A stretch of DNA of 64,000 bases, taken from contig CANBQT010000001.1 in the NCBI GenBank assembly GCA_947371755.1, positions 124,001-188,000 of the forward strand. Direction: 5' to 3'. The translations under genes and the position numbers were made by a program. Source of the DNA: Chitinophagaceae bacterium (GTDB taxonomy: Bacteria; Bacteroidota; Bacteroidia; Chitinophagales; Chitinophagaceae). Positions 36,334 through 45,243 of the stretch are shown here, one piece after another; the first letter of the stretch is position 1; the number at the start of each line of letters is the position of its first letter. A model generated the notes under the pieces. That model saw only the letters and a list, made by a program, of their open reading frames with translations, did no database searches and was not told where the DNA came from.

Positions 36334-36370
36334 GAAAACTGCCATGAATTATTTCTTCACAGCAGTTTTC
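36334..36370 (-). terminator. Probable terminator after the phospho-sugar mutase
   Basis: GAAAACTGC and GCAGTTTTC form a 9-bp stem with a loop of 19 bases; on the minus strand it is followed by TTTTC. It is placed 24 bases after the mutase stop codon. The large loop lowers confidence. Confidence 0.5.
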
Positions 36371-36394
36371 CTCAATTGTTATTTTAATGAGTAC

Positions 36395-38122
36395 TTATTG
36401 TAAATGCATATCAGCAATAATCCTTTTGATCTTATTTTCTAAAACTGCAAAGGTTTCGTCAAATGCGGCTTTACTGGCCAATTCGGTTTTTACACTAAAA
36501 TAAAACTTGATCTTAGGCTCGGTACCAGATGGCCTTGCCGAGATCTTACTGCCATCTTCTGTAATAAACTGCAATACATTACTCTTAGGAAGTGTGATCG
36601 GCCAGGTTTCACCGGTGGATGGATTAGTTCCTTTTGACAATTCATAATCTAACAACTGCAATACTTTTGATCCATCAATGGTTAATGGAGGGTTCTTTCG
36701 ATAACCATCCATCATGTCTGCGATCTCTTTTTGTCCGTTCATTCCCTTCTTAGTAATACTAATCAGGTTCTCGTAATAGAAACCATATTGCTGATAGAGT
36801 TCAATCATTTTATCGAACAAGGTCAATCCTTGATCTTTTGCATATGCCGCCATTTCGCACATCAATGCCACAGCGCTGATGGCATCTTTATCTCTTACCT
36901 GATCGCCAATCATTAAACCGAAGCTTTCCTCACCACCAATCACATAATTCTCTTTACCAGCTTTTGCTTTGATCAATTCTGCAATCCATTTAAATCCAGT
37001 CAATACATTATAACAAGCTACACCATATCCAGCAGCCAGATCATTGATCATTTGTGTAGTTACAATAGTAGTAATCACCATATCATTTGGCTGCGCTATT
37101 CCTTTGGCTTTGCGTGCTTCCATCATATAGTTACATGCTAATACAGCAGTTTGGTTTCCATTCATCAAAACCCATTCACCATGATGGTTCTTCACCCCTA
37201 TAGCTACGCGGTCTGCATCAGGATCAGTACCTAATAAAATATCTGCATCCAATTCTTTAGCTAGTTTTAAACCAATCCCCATAGTTGCAGCTTCTTCTGG
37301 ATTAGGATAGGCAACAGTAGGAAAATTGCCATCGGGTGTTGCTTGTTCATCCACGATAGTAATATTGGTAAATCCAAAGGATTTTAAAACTTCAGGAACC
37401 AAGGTAATACCTGTACCATGTATGGGTGTGTACACAATTTTAAGATCATGTTGACGTGCAATCATGTCTGGATAAACACTGAGGCCTTTCACCATTTTGA
37501 TGTATTCAGCATCCATGTCTTTCCCAAGTATGGTAATATTTGCTTCCCCTCCATTCCATTTTACTTCATCAATCCCGGAAACAGCCTCAACTTCTGTAAT
37601 TACATTTTTATCATGAGGAGGAACTAATTGCCCGCCATCGTTCCAATAGGCTTTATACCCATTGTATTCTTTTGGATTGTGGGATGCAGTGCAAACAACG
37701 CCTCCATTGCAACCAAGCTGACGAATAGCAAAACTCAATTCTGGCGTAGGGCGAAGTGCTTCAAACAAAAACACTTTGATACCATTAGCTGCAAAAACGT
37801 TCGCAGTGGTTTCAGCAAAGAATCTACTATTATTTCTGCTATCGTGTGCAATAGCCACTTTAATTTCAGCAGTTCCGTAAGTTTTTTTGAGGTAATTGGC
37901 AAATCCCTGAGTAGCCATTCCAATAGTATATTTATTGATACGATTGGTACCAACGCCCATGATACCTCTTAGTCCACCTGTACCAAACTCAAGGTTTCTA
38001 TAAAAAGAATCCGCTAATTCATCTGCGTTATTTGACTGCAATTGGCTGATTGCATCTTTGGTAGTTTGGTCGTAATTCCCATTTACCCAAACATTTACTC
38101 TTTCTTGTATAGAAGCATCCAT
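36395..38122 (-). CDS. Phospho-sugar mutase (phosphoglucomutase/phosphomannomutase, PgcA-like)
   Basis: A 575-residue alpha-D-phosphohexomutase of the long (PgcA/PGM2-like) type, which interconverts hexose 1- and 6-phosphates. Key loops are the phosphoserine loop CTASHNPKEYNGYKAYWNDG, the metal loop GTDPDADRVAIGV, the sugar loop GGEESFGLM, and the phosphate loop SARPSGTEPKIKFYF. The GEESFG form points to glucose or mannose phosphates, unlike GlmM. It stands alone on its transcript with its own terminator. Whether glucose or mannose is the main substrate cannot be decided from sequence. Confidence 0.9.
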   Translation of the reverse strand: MDASIQERVNVWVNGNYDQTTKDAISQLQSNNADELADSFYRNLEFGTGGLRGIMGVGTNRINKYTIGMATQGFANYLKKTYGTAEIKVAIAHDSRNNSRFFAETTANVFAANGIKVFLFEALRPTPELSFAIRQLGCNGGVVCTASHNPKEYNGYKAYWNDGGQLVPPHDKNVITEVEAVSGIDEVKWNGGEANITILGKDMDAEYIKMVKGLSVYPDMIARQHDLKIVYTPIHGTGITLVPEVLKSFGFTNITIVDEQATPDGNFPTVAYPNPEEAATMGIGLKLAKELDADILLGTDPDADRVAIGVKNHHGEWVLMNGNQTAVLACNYMMEARKAKGIAQPNDMVITTIVTTQMINDLAAGYGVACYNVLTGFKWIAELIKAKAGKENYVIGGEESFGLMIGDQVRDKDAISAVALMCEMAAYAKDQGLTLFDKMIELYQQYGFYYENLISITKKGMNGQKEIADMMDGYRKNPPLTIDGSKVLQLLDYELSKGTNPSTGETWPITLPKSNVLQFITEDGSKISARPSGTEPKIKFYFSVKTELASKAAFDETFAVLENKIKRIIADMHLQ

Positions 38123-38215
38123 TGTTTGAAATTTTGATATTTATAACGAATATAATCAATGTAACTATTTCTTCATTGACTAAAACAGGCTAATTAAATT
38201 TTGGGGTTATTTTAT

Positions 38216-38725
38216 TTAGACCATCAATAAAATGATGGTTAATACGATTCCTGCCAATGTAAAATAGAGCCCTTTCTTAAAAATACTCGACTTAGGTAAA
38301 AACATCCAAAATGAAGAAAGCACAAAGAAGAACAAAGAAACACCGAAAAATATATTCAAATAAAACAAAGGATCCTTGGTATTCGCCTTATGAAGTTTCG
38401 TCAATTTTTCAATAGCACGAGGTAATTGTTTTACAGTATAATTTGCAACCCCCGTTTCTTTATTATAGATACCTTGCTTAAAACTGATGGTAGTACTATC
38501 TTCTTTATCAGCTTTCAAGTCTCTCATCTTCAATTCTTTTCCTAATTCATCTATCTTAAGATTGGGTTTTAATTTTTTCTCAACCTTATTTTCATTTTTT
38601 AAAAAATCTGTATCCCTAAATATCAATACGATTCCACTTAAAGAATAAACTGTCATAATTCCAGCTAAGAAATATCCTAAATACCTGTGATAAACCCTCA
38701 TGTTAGTTTGAACGCTAGTGCTCAT
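38216..38725 (-). CDS. PepSY-type membrane protein
   Basis: A 169-residue protein with three membrane segments: YHRYLGYFLAGIMTVYSLSG near the N-terminus, FYLNIFFGVSLFFFVLSSFW, and GLYFTLAGIVLTIILLMV at the end. The first segment with its HRYLGY and SGIVLIFRDTDFL sequence and the charged periplasmic loop fit the PepSY-associated TM family, which includes reductase- and iron-linked proteins. Two His (YHRYLGY, LTKLHKANT) could bind heme, as in related proteins, but this is not shown. It begins after an A-rich array that follows the PRTase stop codon, so both are likely on one transcript. Confidence 0.65.
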   Translation of the reverse strand: MSTSVQTNMRVYHRYLGYFLAGIMTVYSLSGIVLIFRDTDFLKNENKVEKKLKPNLKIDELGKELKMRDLKADKEDSTTISFKQGIYNKETGVANYTVKQLPRAIEKLTKLHKANTKDPLFYLNIFFGVSLFFFVLSSFWMFLPKSSIFKKGLYFTLAGIVLTIILLMV

Positions 38726-38732
38726 AATTTTC

Positions 38733-38776
38733 CCTTTTAAATTTTTATTTTTTAATTTTTACTTTTTACTTTTTTA
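38733..38776 (-). repeat. A-rich AAAAAGT/AAAAATT array at the stop codon of the PRTase gene
   Basis: On the minus strand the PRTase gene ends AGA TAA and continues AAAAGTAAAAAGTAAAAATT AAAAAATAAAAATTTAAAAG, filling nearly the whole gap before the PepSY-type gene's ATG. It is the clearest of the four arrays. Confidence 0.55.
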
Positions 38777-39277
38777 TCTGTGTGTAATGTAAGCTCCAAT
38801 TACTTCATCATTGGTAACTTCTAATTGAATATGGTCTTCTAGGGTTGTAGCTACAGATAGTCCCACATAATCGGGTTTTACGGGATATAATTTGTGCATC
38901 CTTTCAACCATCACCATTGTTTGCACTGTTCGGGGATAATAATCCAGAAAGGGCTTCAATCCATATAATAATGTTTTGCCGCTATTGGCCACATCATCAA
39001 TTAAAACCACATTTAAATCGTTCAGATTCATATTTTCGCTTAAAATTACATCTTTGGGCATATCCTTATTTAGACTCACAGATATAATCTTGATCTCGTT
39101 TTTGATATAAGGACGAATCAACACTGCAATTTTTTGCGCAATTACCAAACCACTGTCTTTTACTCCTACTAGAATAAGTGCTGCGTCACTCCCACTTAGG
39201 TTCTCAGCCAATTCCAGGGCCATTCTATGTAATTTCTGACTGGCGGCCTCCTGATTTAGGATATATTTCTTTTCCAA
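38774..39277 (-). CDS. PyrR-like phosphoribosyltransferase-family protein
   Basis: A 167-residue type I PRTase. The PRPP loop is VVLIDDVANSGKTLLYGL, with the two acidic residues and the SGKT phosphate loop intact. The N-terminus KKYILNQEAASQKLHRMALE resembles the start of PyrR family members, and length is close to PyrR. PyrR controls or performs uracil salvage, but no pyr genes are near. The start is TTG at 39277; a TAA stop lies 6 bases before it, and the conserved N-terminus needs this codon, so a later ATG (MALELAEN) is unlikely. It could be an uncharacterised Bacteroidota PRTase with another base specificity. Confidence 0.78.
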   Translation of the reverse strand: MEKKYILNQEAASQKLHRMALELAENLSGSDAALILVGVKDSGLVIAQKIAVLIRPYIKNEIKIISVSLNKDMPKDVILSENMNLNDLNVVLIDDVANSGKTLLYGLKPFLDYYPRTVQTMVMVERMHKLYPVKPDYVGLSVATTLEDHIQLEVTNDEVIGAYITHR

Positions 39278-39378
39278 GCGTTACAATTTTATGAATCAAA
39301 AATAAGCACAATAAAACCATTCCCCAATCCAATTTACAACAATACAAAACTGTTAACTTAGCGTATAATTATTTTTCT

Positions 39379-40689
39379 ATGAACATCCTTCAGCAAATTC
39401 TATTCTTGGTTCTAACAGGGGTTTCGGTATGGGTATTCAGCAAAAAAGCTGGTGAAATAAAAAGGAATATTTCTCTCGGATTACCTGAAGATTTGAACGA
39501 CAACAGATCTGCTCGATGGAAAAACCTGGTTTTATTGGCTTTAGGCCAGAAGAAAATGTTTAAAAATCCATTGGTAGCTGTGATGCATTTGATTGTATAT
39601 GGAGGCTTTATAATTATCAACTTAGAGGTTTTAGAAATAGTTTTGGATGGTTTATTGGGAACGCACAGATTGTTTGTTCCTTTCTTAGGCTCATTATATA
39701 ACTGGCTTTTGAATGCATTTGAATTCTTAGCGGTACTCGTGATCATTGTTTGTGTTATTTTCTTGATACGAAGAAATATCATTCAGTTAAAACGCTTTAT
39801 GAGTAAGGATCTGAACGGATGGCCCAGATCGGATGCTAACTATATTCTATTGACTGAGATTGTTTTGATGAGTTTATTTCTCACTATGAATGCCTGCGAC
39901 TTAACCCTTCAATCACATGGCAGTGAACATTATCATCAAACCGGGACATTCTTTTTCTCGGGCTTGTTCAGTCCTCTGTTTGCTGGGTTAACCGATAATA
40001 CCTTAATTGCTATTGAACGTACCTGTTGGTGGTTGCATATTGTTGGAATATTTACTTTCTTAAATTATCTGCCTTATTCCAAACATTTACATATCATTCT
40101 TGCTTTCCCAAATGCCTATTATGCCCGCCTGGAACCTATTGGAAAAATGAAGAATATGCCATTGGTACAAAACGAAGTGCTCTATGCTATGCAACCAGAA
40201 TTAGCACCCACTGATGCACCTCCTCCTGCCAGATTTGGTGCAAAAGATGTATTTGACCTGAGTTGGAAAAGTTTGTTAGATGCATACAGTTGTACAGAAT
40301 GCGGAAGATGTACTGCTGCATGTCCCGCAAACATTACCGGGAAAATGTTGAGCCCCAGGAAGATCATGATGAGTACGAGGGATAGATTAGAAGAAGTAGG
40401 AAAGAATATTAACCTCCATAAATCATTTGTTGACGATCAGAGATCATTATTAAACGATTATATTTCTGTAGAAGAGCTAAGAGCCTGCACTACTTGTAAT
40501 GCTTGTGTTGAGGCTTGTCCGGTTAGTATCTCTCCATTGAACATTATCGCCGAACTAAGACGTTCCTTAATTATGGAAGAAAGCAATGCACCACAAGAAT
40601 GGAATGGCACTTTCAGTAATATTGAAAACAATTTTGCACCTTGGAAATTTTCTCCTGATGACAGAGATCTGTGGACCGCAGAAATGTAA
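39379..40689 (+). CDS. Membrane-bound 4Fe-4S dicluster protein (HdrC/heterodisulfide-reductase-related)
   Basis: A 436-residue protein with an N-terminal membrane domain of several segments (ILQQILFLVLTGVSVWVFS, FEFLAVLVIIVCVIFLI, WWLHIVGIFTFLNYLPYS) and a C-terminal ferredoxin-like domain with two clusters: CTECGRCTAACP near residue 305 and CTTCNACVEACP near 370. This matches the electron-carrying Fe-S partner of CCG-domain proteins in Bacteroidota. The expected partner (HdrB-like, 46512) lies 5.8 kb downstream on the same strand. It probably passes electrons between quinone and an unknown acceptor. The LysE-type gene converges with no gap at the stop codon. Confidence 0.83.
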   Translation: MNILQQILFLVLTGVSVWVFSKKAGEIKRNISLGLPEDLNDNRSARWKNLVLLALGQKKMFKNPLVAVMHLIVYGGFIIINLEVLEIVLDGLLGTHRLFVPFLGSLYNWLLNAFEFLAVLVIIVCVIFLIRRNIIQLKRFMSKDLNGWPRSDANYILLTEIVLMSLFLTMNACDLTLQSHGSEHYHQTGTFFFSGLFSPLFAGLTDNTLIAIERTCWWLHIVGIFTFLNYLPYSKHLHIILAFPNAYYARLEPIGKMKNMPLVQNEVLYAMQPELAPTDAPPPARFGAKDVFDLSWKSLLDAYSCTECGRCTAACPANITGKMLSPRKIMMSTRDRLEEVGKNINLHKSFVDDQRSLLNDYISVEELRACTTCNACVEACPVSISPLNIIAELRRSLIMEESNAPQEWNGTFSNIENNFAPWKFSPDDRDLWTAEM

Positions 40690-41319
40690 TTAAATAAAAG
40701 GCTTATACAGGATTCGGTATAATTGCAACAAGGCGGTTAGAAGGAATATAATTCCCATCACCATATTCAGGGTTTTATTACTGGTTTTTAATTTATTCAC
40801 TAGCCAGTTCCCGCCATGAATATAAACTGCTAAACCAGCAATAGTTCCCGTACCAGCTCCGATTGTAAATAAATTATACGCCAGTGTATTCACTGCAAGC
40901 ATTTTTGCCTGTATTAAAGTGGAAGTCCACAAAAACCAGAAAGGTATTTGTACAGGGTTCAATGCACTCATCATCATTCCCAATAAAAAGCGGTGAATTT
41001 TATTGTTCAAAACCAGTGCCTTCTTTTCTGTTTGTTGTTTTCTCGCAGTAATAAATGCCATTACCCCTAATACCAAAAACAAAACAACCGTTAACCAACC
41101 TAAACCTAAAAAAATCATTCTGTGCTGCACAACCCAATCCATACCAATCAATGCAAAGCGCAGATATACCATTTCAATAATGGCCACACCGATTGCAAAT
41201 TGCCATGCCTTTTTAAATCCTTCCTGTAAACCAACTTGTGTGGCAGTAAAACTCATATTACCCAAAGGCAATTGGCCAAGAAAACTGACAAGGAAACCAA
41301 AAAACAAAGTTGTAAGCAT
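40690..41319 (-). CDS. LysE-family translocator
   Basis: A six-segment membrane protein of 209 residues from ATG 41319 (MLTTLFFGFLVSFLGQLPLG); the ORF-track start 18 bases upstream is a TTG. The first helix with GQLPLGNMSFTATQVGLQEG and the helix with LGMMMSALNPVQIPFWFLWT are the two LysE/RhtB signature regions, the second with the conserved NP. Members export amino acids such as lysine, threonine or homoserine lactone. Substrate unknown. Its stop codon abuts that of the Fe-S gene. Confidence 0.82.
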   Translation of the reverse strand: MLTTLFFGFLVSFLGQLPLGNMSFTATQVGLQEGFKKAWQFAIGVAIIEMVYLRFALIGMDWVVQHRMIFLGLGWLTVVLFLVLGVMAFITARKQQTEKKALVLNNKIHRFLLGMMMSALNPVQIPFWFLWTSTLIQAKMLAVNTLAYNLFTIGAGTGTIAGLAVYIHGGNWLVNKLKTSNKTLNMVMGIIFLLTALLQLYRILYKPFI

Positions 41320-41476
41320 ATCATCAATATTAAACAATCTATGGCATTAATCAACCATACCAAAAACATCCATTAAAATATCAAAATAAGTTACAAGCTT
41401 TTCAACATTCATACGGCACGAATTTTGATAATGATTGATTGTAACCTTTTGCTATATTACATCTAAACTTAACTGA

Positions 41477-43981
41477 ATGAGCAATAAAAAAATCGTTGCT
41501 ATTTTTCTTGCAGTAACTATGCTACATTCGGCAATAAAAGCACAGAATATTGATTCGGCACTAACAAATTTCTACCAACAATCTTCCTTTGAAAAAGCCT
41601 ATGTGCATTTTGATAATAGTAAATATGTAGCCGGACAAACCATCTGGTTTAAGGCATATCTTCTAAATGGTTTTGAACCATCATTGATCTCAAAAAATTT
41701 TTATATTGACTGGTACGATGATCATGGCAAATTAATTAGTTCTACCATTTCGCCCATCAGCTTTTATTTGTCTTCAGGAAGTTTTTTAATTCCTAAACAG
41801 TATAGTGGGAAATATATTCAGGCTATCGCATACACCAAATGGATGCGCAATTTTGATTCTTCCTATTTTTTTAAACAAAGATTTCAAATAATTGACTCAT
41901 CCCGACAGGAAAATTTAGTTTCTCACCCCCCTCATACCAGCATTCAGTTTTTACCGGAGTCTGGCAATCTTATTGCAAATAAGCAAAACATCATCGCTTT
42001 TAAGGCTGTAGATCAGGACGGCCTTCCAATTTCTATTAATGGTACCATTGAAAATAAAAAAGGCGATTCCATCACTAGTTTCAAAACAATGCACGATGGG
42101 ATGGGAAAATTTGTTTTGACCCCTCTTAGTAACGAAACCTACACGGCAAACTGGAAGGGCAAGATGGCACCTCAGCACCAAAGTGAATTGCCCGACCCTA
42201 TTGCCGACATCATGGCGAGCAACCATGAAATCAAATTACCAGAAGTTAATACAGACGGAGTCAATTTAATTGTAGAAGCTGGCACTAATAACAGAATATT
42301 TCATATTCAAAGAACGAATACCGTTCCCGAATCAATGAAAAACTTATTATTGGTTGCACAAATGAATGGCAAAATAATTTTCAAAGCAAATATCAATTTA
42401 ACTGAAAAAGAATCCATCTCATCAACGCTGCCTACCAGTAAGATTCCTTCTGGAATATTACAACTTACTGTTTTTGATGCTAACAAACAACCTGTATGTG
42501 AACGCATCATTTTTATAAAGAATAAAGATTACCTGATTAATGCATCCATAAATATAGACAGCATCAGCACTATTAAACGAGGTAAAAACGTCATTGAAAT
42601 TGAACTGGCAGATAGCAGTTATGCGAATTTTTCTCTTGCTATCACTGATGCAGACCTGAATAGTGCCCCAGAAAATAGCATTGCATCACAATTATTACTG
42701 CAAGGAGATCTAACAGGCCATATTTATAATCCTGCTTATTATTTTAGTTCAAACGCAGATAGTGTATCCAATCATTTAGACTTGGTGATGTTAACCAACG
42801 GTTGGAGAAGGTTTAAATGGAACAATATTTTAAATAATCCTTTTTCAAAAATGCCCTTTGCAAAAGATTCGGCTTATCAAACGCTTATTGGGAAAGTTGA
42901 AAATCTTTCCAATAAAAAAAATAGTAGTACCCCATCAATCAACTTGATTATAGCAGCAAAGGATTCAAGTGAATTTATGTTAACGCCTCCTCTTCAAAAC
43001 GATGGAAGTTTCACAGCTAAAAATGTAGTGCTTTATGATACCAGTAAGATCTTTTATAGCCTAAATAATGCTAAACTTACGTTAGCTTCAAAAGTTCGGA
43101 TCGACAATGATTTTTTCAAAGTTGATGCAAATAAAATCATACACTCTGAAGAAATCAATTTAGACACAACTGGACTTACCAAATTTCAGGGATTGATTGA
43201 AGAACAAAAAAGAGTAGACCTATTAAAACAAAAAACTACGCTCAAAGAAGTAACTGTTTATGCTAAAGAGCGCACAAGAATAAAACAATTAGATGTAAAA
43301 TATACTTCTGGTTTTTTTTCAAATGACACTAAGCATTCTTTTGATATGGGTACTATACAGAATGCAAGTCATACTCAATCGATTTATGATTATCTAACAG
43401 GCAAAGTGCCTGGCTTGGATATTGGAAACTCAATGGGAGGTATTGCAACAGAAAATGTTGTACATTTTAGAGGCGGGGAAGTGTCTTTTTATTTAAACGA
43501 AGTCTTTATTCCAACATCTGATCTTCCAAATATTGACATGAGCAGTATCGCCTATATCAAAGTTTTTGACCCACCATTTGCAGGAGCACAAACCGCAATT
43601 GCAGCAACTGGCCCAGGCTCACAACTTACCTTGCCACTTATCTCATCCAGTGCGGCTATTGCCATATACACCAAAATAGGTGGCGACCTGAACAGTGAAA
43701 AACCAAAATATAACACCAGCGGAATGGATTTCCAGACGCTTGCTGGCTATACTTCTGTGAAAGAATTTTACACGCCTAATTATGCAGAAAGTAAGCAAGC
43801 TAATACAACTACTGACATAAGATCTACATTGCTATGGAATCCATGGATTAACTTAGATAAAAATAACAGTAAAGCTGTCATACGTTTTTACAACAATGAT
43901 ATCACACATTCTTTTCGAATCATTTTAGAAGGCATGGATAGTAAAGGCAAATTGATCCATATCAGTAAATTAATGAATTAG
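41477..43981 (+). CDS. Exported MG2-like protein with a TonB plug-like domain but no barrel
   Basis: An 834-residue protein with a signal peptide (KKIVAIFLAVTMLHSAIKAQ). Residues 35-140 look like an alpha-2-macroglobulin MG2 domain (EKAYVHFDNSKYVAGQTIWF). A long beta-sandwich middle part includes DLVMLTNGWRRFKWNNI. From about 590 to 730 there is a plug-like domain (LKEVTVYAKERTRIKQLD, YDYLTGKVPGLDIGNSMGG, HFRGGEVSFYLNEVFIP). No beta-barrel follows; the protein ends in a short domain with RFYNNDITHSFRIILEG. The layout is a recurrent but uncharacterised Bacteroidota type. The next gene, 17 bases downstream, is a CarboxypepD-like protein. Confidence 0.72.
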   Translation: MSNKKIVAIFLAVTMLHSAIKAQNIDSALTNFYQQSSFEKAYVHFDNSKYVAGQTIWFKAYLLNGFEPSLISKNFYIDWYDDHGKLISSTISPISFYLSSGSFLIPKQYSGKYIQAIAYTKWMRNFDSSYFFKQRFQIIDSSRQENLVSHPPHTSIQFLPESGNLIANKQNIIAFKAVDQDGLPISINGTIENKKGDSITSFKTMHDGMGKFVLTPLSNETYTANWKGKMAPQHQSELPDPIADIMASNHEIKLPEVNTDGVNLIVEAGTNNRIFHIQRTNTVPESMKNLLLVAQMNGKIIFKANINLTEKESISSTLPTSKIPSGILQLTVFDANKQPVCERIIFIKNKDYLINASINIDSISTIKRGKNVIEIELADSSYANFSLAITDADLNSAPENSIASQLLLQGDLTGHIYNPAYYFSSNADSVSNHLDLVMLTNGWRRFKWNNILNNPFSKMPFAKDSAYQTLIGKVENLSNKKNSSTPSINLIIAAKDSSEFMLTPPLQNDGSFTAKNVVLYDTSKIFYSLNNAKLTLASKVRIDNDFFKVDANKIIHSEEINLDTTGLTKFQGLIEEQKRVDLLKQKTTLKEVTVYAKERTRIKQLDVKYTSGFFSNDTKHSFDMGTIQNASHTQSIYDYLTGKVPGLDIGNSMGGIATENVVHFRGGEVSFYLNEVFIPTSDLPNIDMSSIAYIKVFDPPFAGAQTAIAATGPGSQLTLPLISSSAAIAIYTKIGGDLNSEKPKYNTSGMDFQTLAGYTSVKEFYTPNYAESKQANTTTDIRSTLLWNPWINLDKNNSKAVIRFYNNDITHSFRIILEGMDSKGKLIHISKLMN

Positions 43982-43998
43982 TTTTAAAAGCGTTGACA

Positions 43999-45228
43999 AT
44001 GAAATTCAGGTTTGTTTTAGTTTTATGTTTCATTTCTTTTCTATCAAATGCCCAATTTCTAATTGCAGGTACAGTGATAGATAGTGCAACAGCTCAACCT
44101 TTAAATGATGTAAATATTTTTTTAAGTCATACTACCATTGGTACCAACAGTAATAAAAAGGGCGAATTTCAATTAGTCAATCTGAAACAAGGGAAGTATG
44201 AAATGGTCGTTTCCTCTTTGAATTATGAAGACTATATTATCCCAATACAGATCAATCAAAAGAATGAACCCTTTATCATTAAACTAAAACCATCTGCCCA
44301 TATTTTAAAAGAAGTGGTGGTAGAATCTTATGACCCAAATGGCTGGGAAAAATGGGGTGAGCAATTCAGTCTAAATTTTATAGGTGCTACCCAAATGGCC
44401 AGGAATTGCAATTTATTGAACCCAGAAGTAGTTAAGTTCAAGTTTAATAGCAAAACAAAACGGCTGCGTGTTTTCTCTACAGAAAAATTAGTTTTTGAAA
44501 ATAAAACTTTAGGATATAAAATTTATTATTTGCTCACTAAATTCGAGCTTGATTTTAATACCAAATCATTTTCATTTAAAGGGTATCCTCTCTTCGAAGA
44601 ATTAAAGCCTAAAAAAACTAAGGAAATTACTAAATGGGCTGAAGCAAGAAATGAAACTTTCAGGGGATCCATCCGGCATTTCATCAGGAGTTTATATGCC
44701 GATCAATTAGATCAGGATGGATTTGAAGTCAGAGAAGTTAGAATTGTTAATAGCATAGAAAGAAACAGGGTGAAGGAATTGCTTCAACAACTTTATGAGA
44801 AAGCAGCCAATGGAGATAGTGCTTTATATAGGGTTAAAAATGACTCACTAGACTACTATCTAAAAGTAAACAACCTAAATGATGGAGATACAAAAGTTAC
44901 ATTAAACAAACTTGTTCCAATTGAAAATTTCGTTTTTAATCCGAATAGTACCATGGATACGAGTTCAAAAGCTGTTTTTTTTGAGGGCACAATGCAAATA
45001 ATGTATCTCAACAAAAAAATGCCCTATGAATACTTAAGGGCAGTACCTAACTTAACCGGAAATGATAATATAAGAACAGATATTTATTTGAGACCCGGTA
45101 TACCCATTTTAATTTATCCAAATGGAACTTATTTTAATGGGCTGGACTTGTTTACGGATGGATATTGGTCATGGTCGGAAAAAGTGGCAACTATGATGCC
45201 AAGCGATTATGTATTAACTGGAAAATGA
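43999..45228 (+). CDS. Exported CarboxypepD-like (carboxypeptidase regulatory-like) domain protein
   Basis: A 409-residue protein from ATG 43999; the ORF-track start two codons earlier is a TTG. The signal peptide is KFRFVLVLCFISFLSNAQ. Residues 25-110 are a CarboxypepD-reg-like beta-sandwich (IAGTVIDSATAQPLNDVNIF, GEFQLVNLKQGKYEMVVSSL). The rest is unassigned, with a conserved-looking end (RPGIPILIYPNGTYFNGLDL, WSWSEKVATMMPSDY). It is co-directional with the MG2/plug gene and likely co-transcribed. Function unknown; a structural or docking role at the outer membrane is only a guess. Confidence 0.68.
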   Translation: MKFRFVLVLCFISFLSNAQFLIAGTVIDSATAQPLNDVNIFLSHTTIGTNSNKKGEFQLVNLKQGKYEMVVSSLNYEDYIIPIQINQKNEPFIIKLKPSAHILKEVVVESYDPNGWEKWGEQFSLNFIGATQMARNCNLLNPEVVKFKFNSKTKRLRVFSTEKLVFENKTLGYKIYYLLTKFELDFNTKSFSFKGYPLFEELKPKKTKEITKWAEARNETFRGSIRHFIRSLYADQLDQDGFEVREVRIVNSIERNRVKELLQQLYEKAANGDSALYRVKNDSLDYYLKVNNLNDGDTKVTLNKLVPIENFVFNPNSTMDTSSKAVFFEGTMQIMYLNKKMPYEYLRAVPNLTGNDNIRTDIYLRPGIPILIYPNGTYFNGLDLFTDGYWSWSEKVATMMPSDYVLTGK

Positions 45229-45243
45229 TCTCTCGAAAATTTT

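Noticed and set aside
41003-41350. 115-residue plus-strand ORF
   Set aside because: Antisense shadow of the LysE-type gene.
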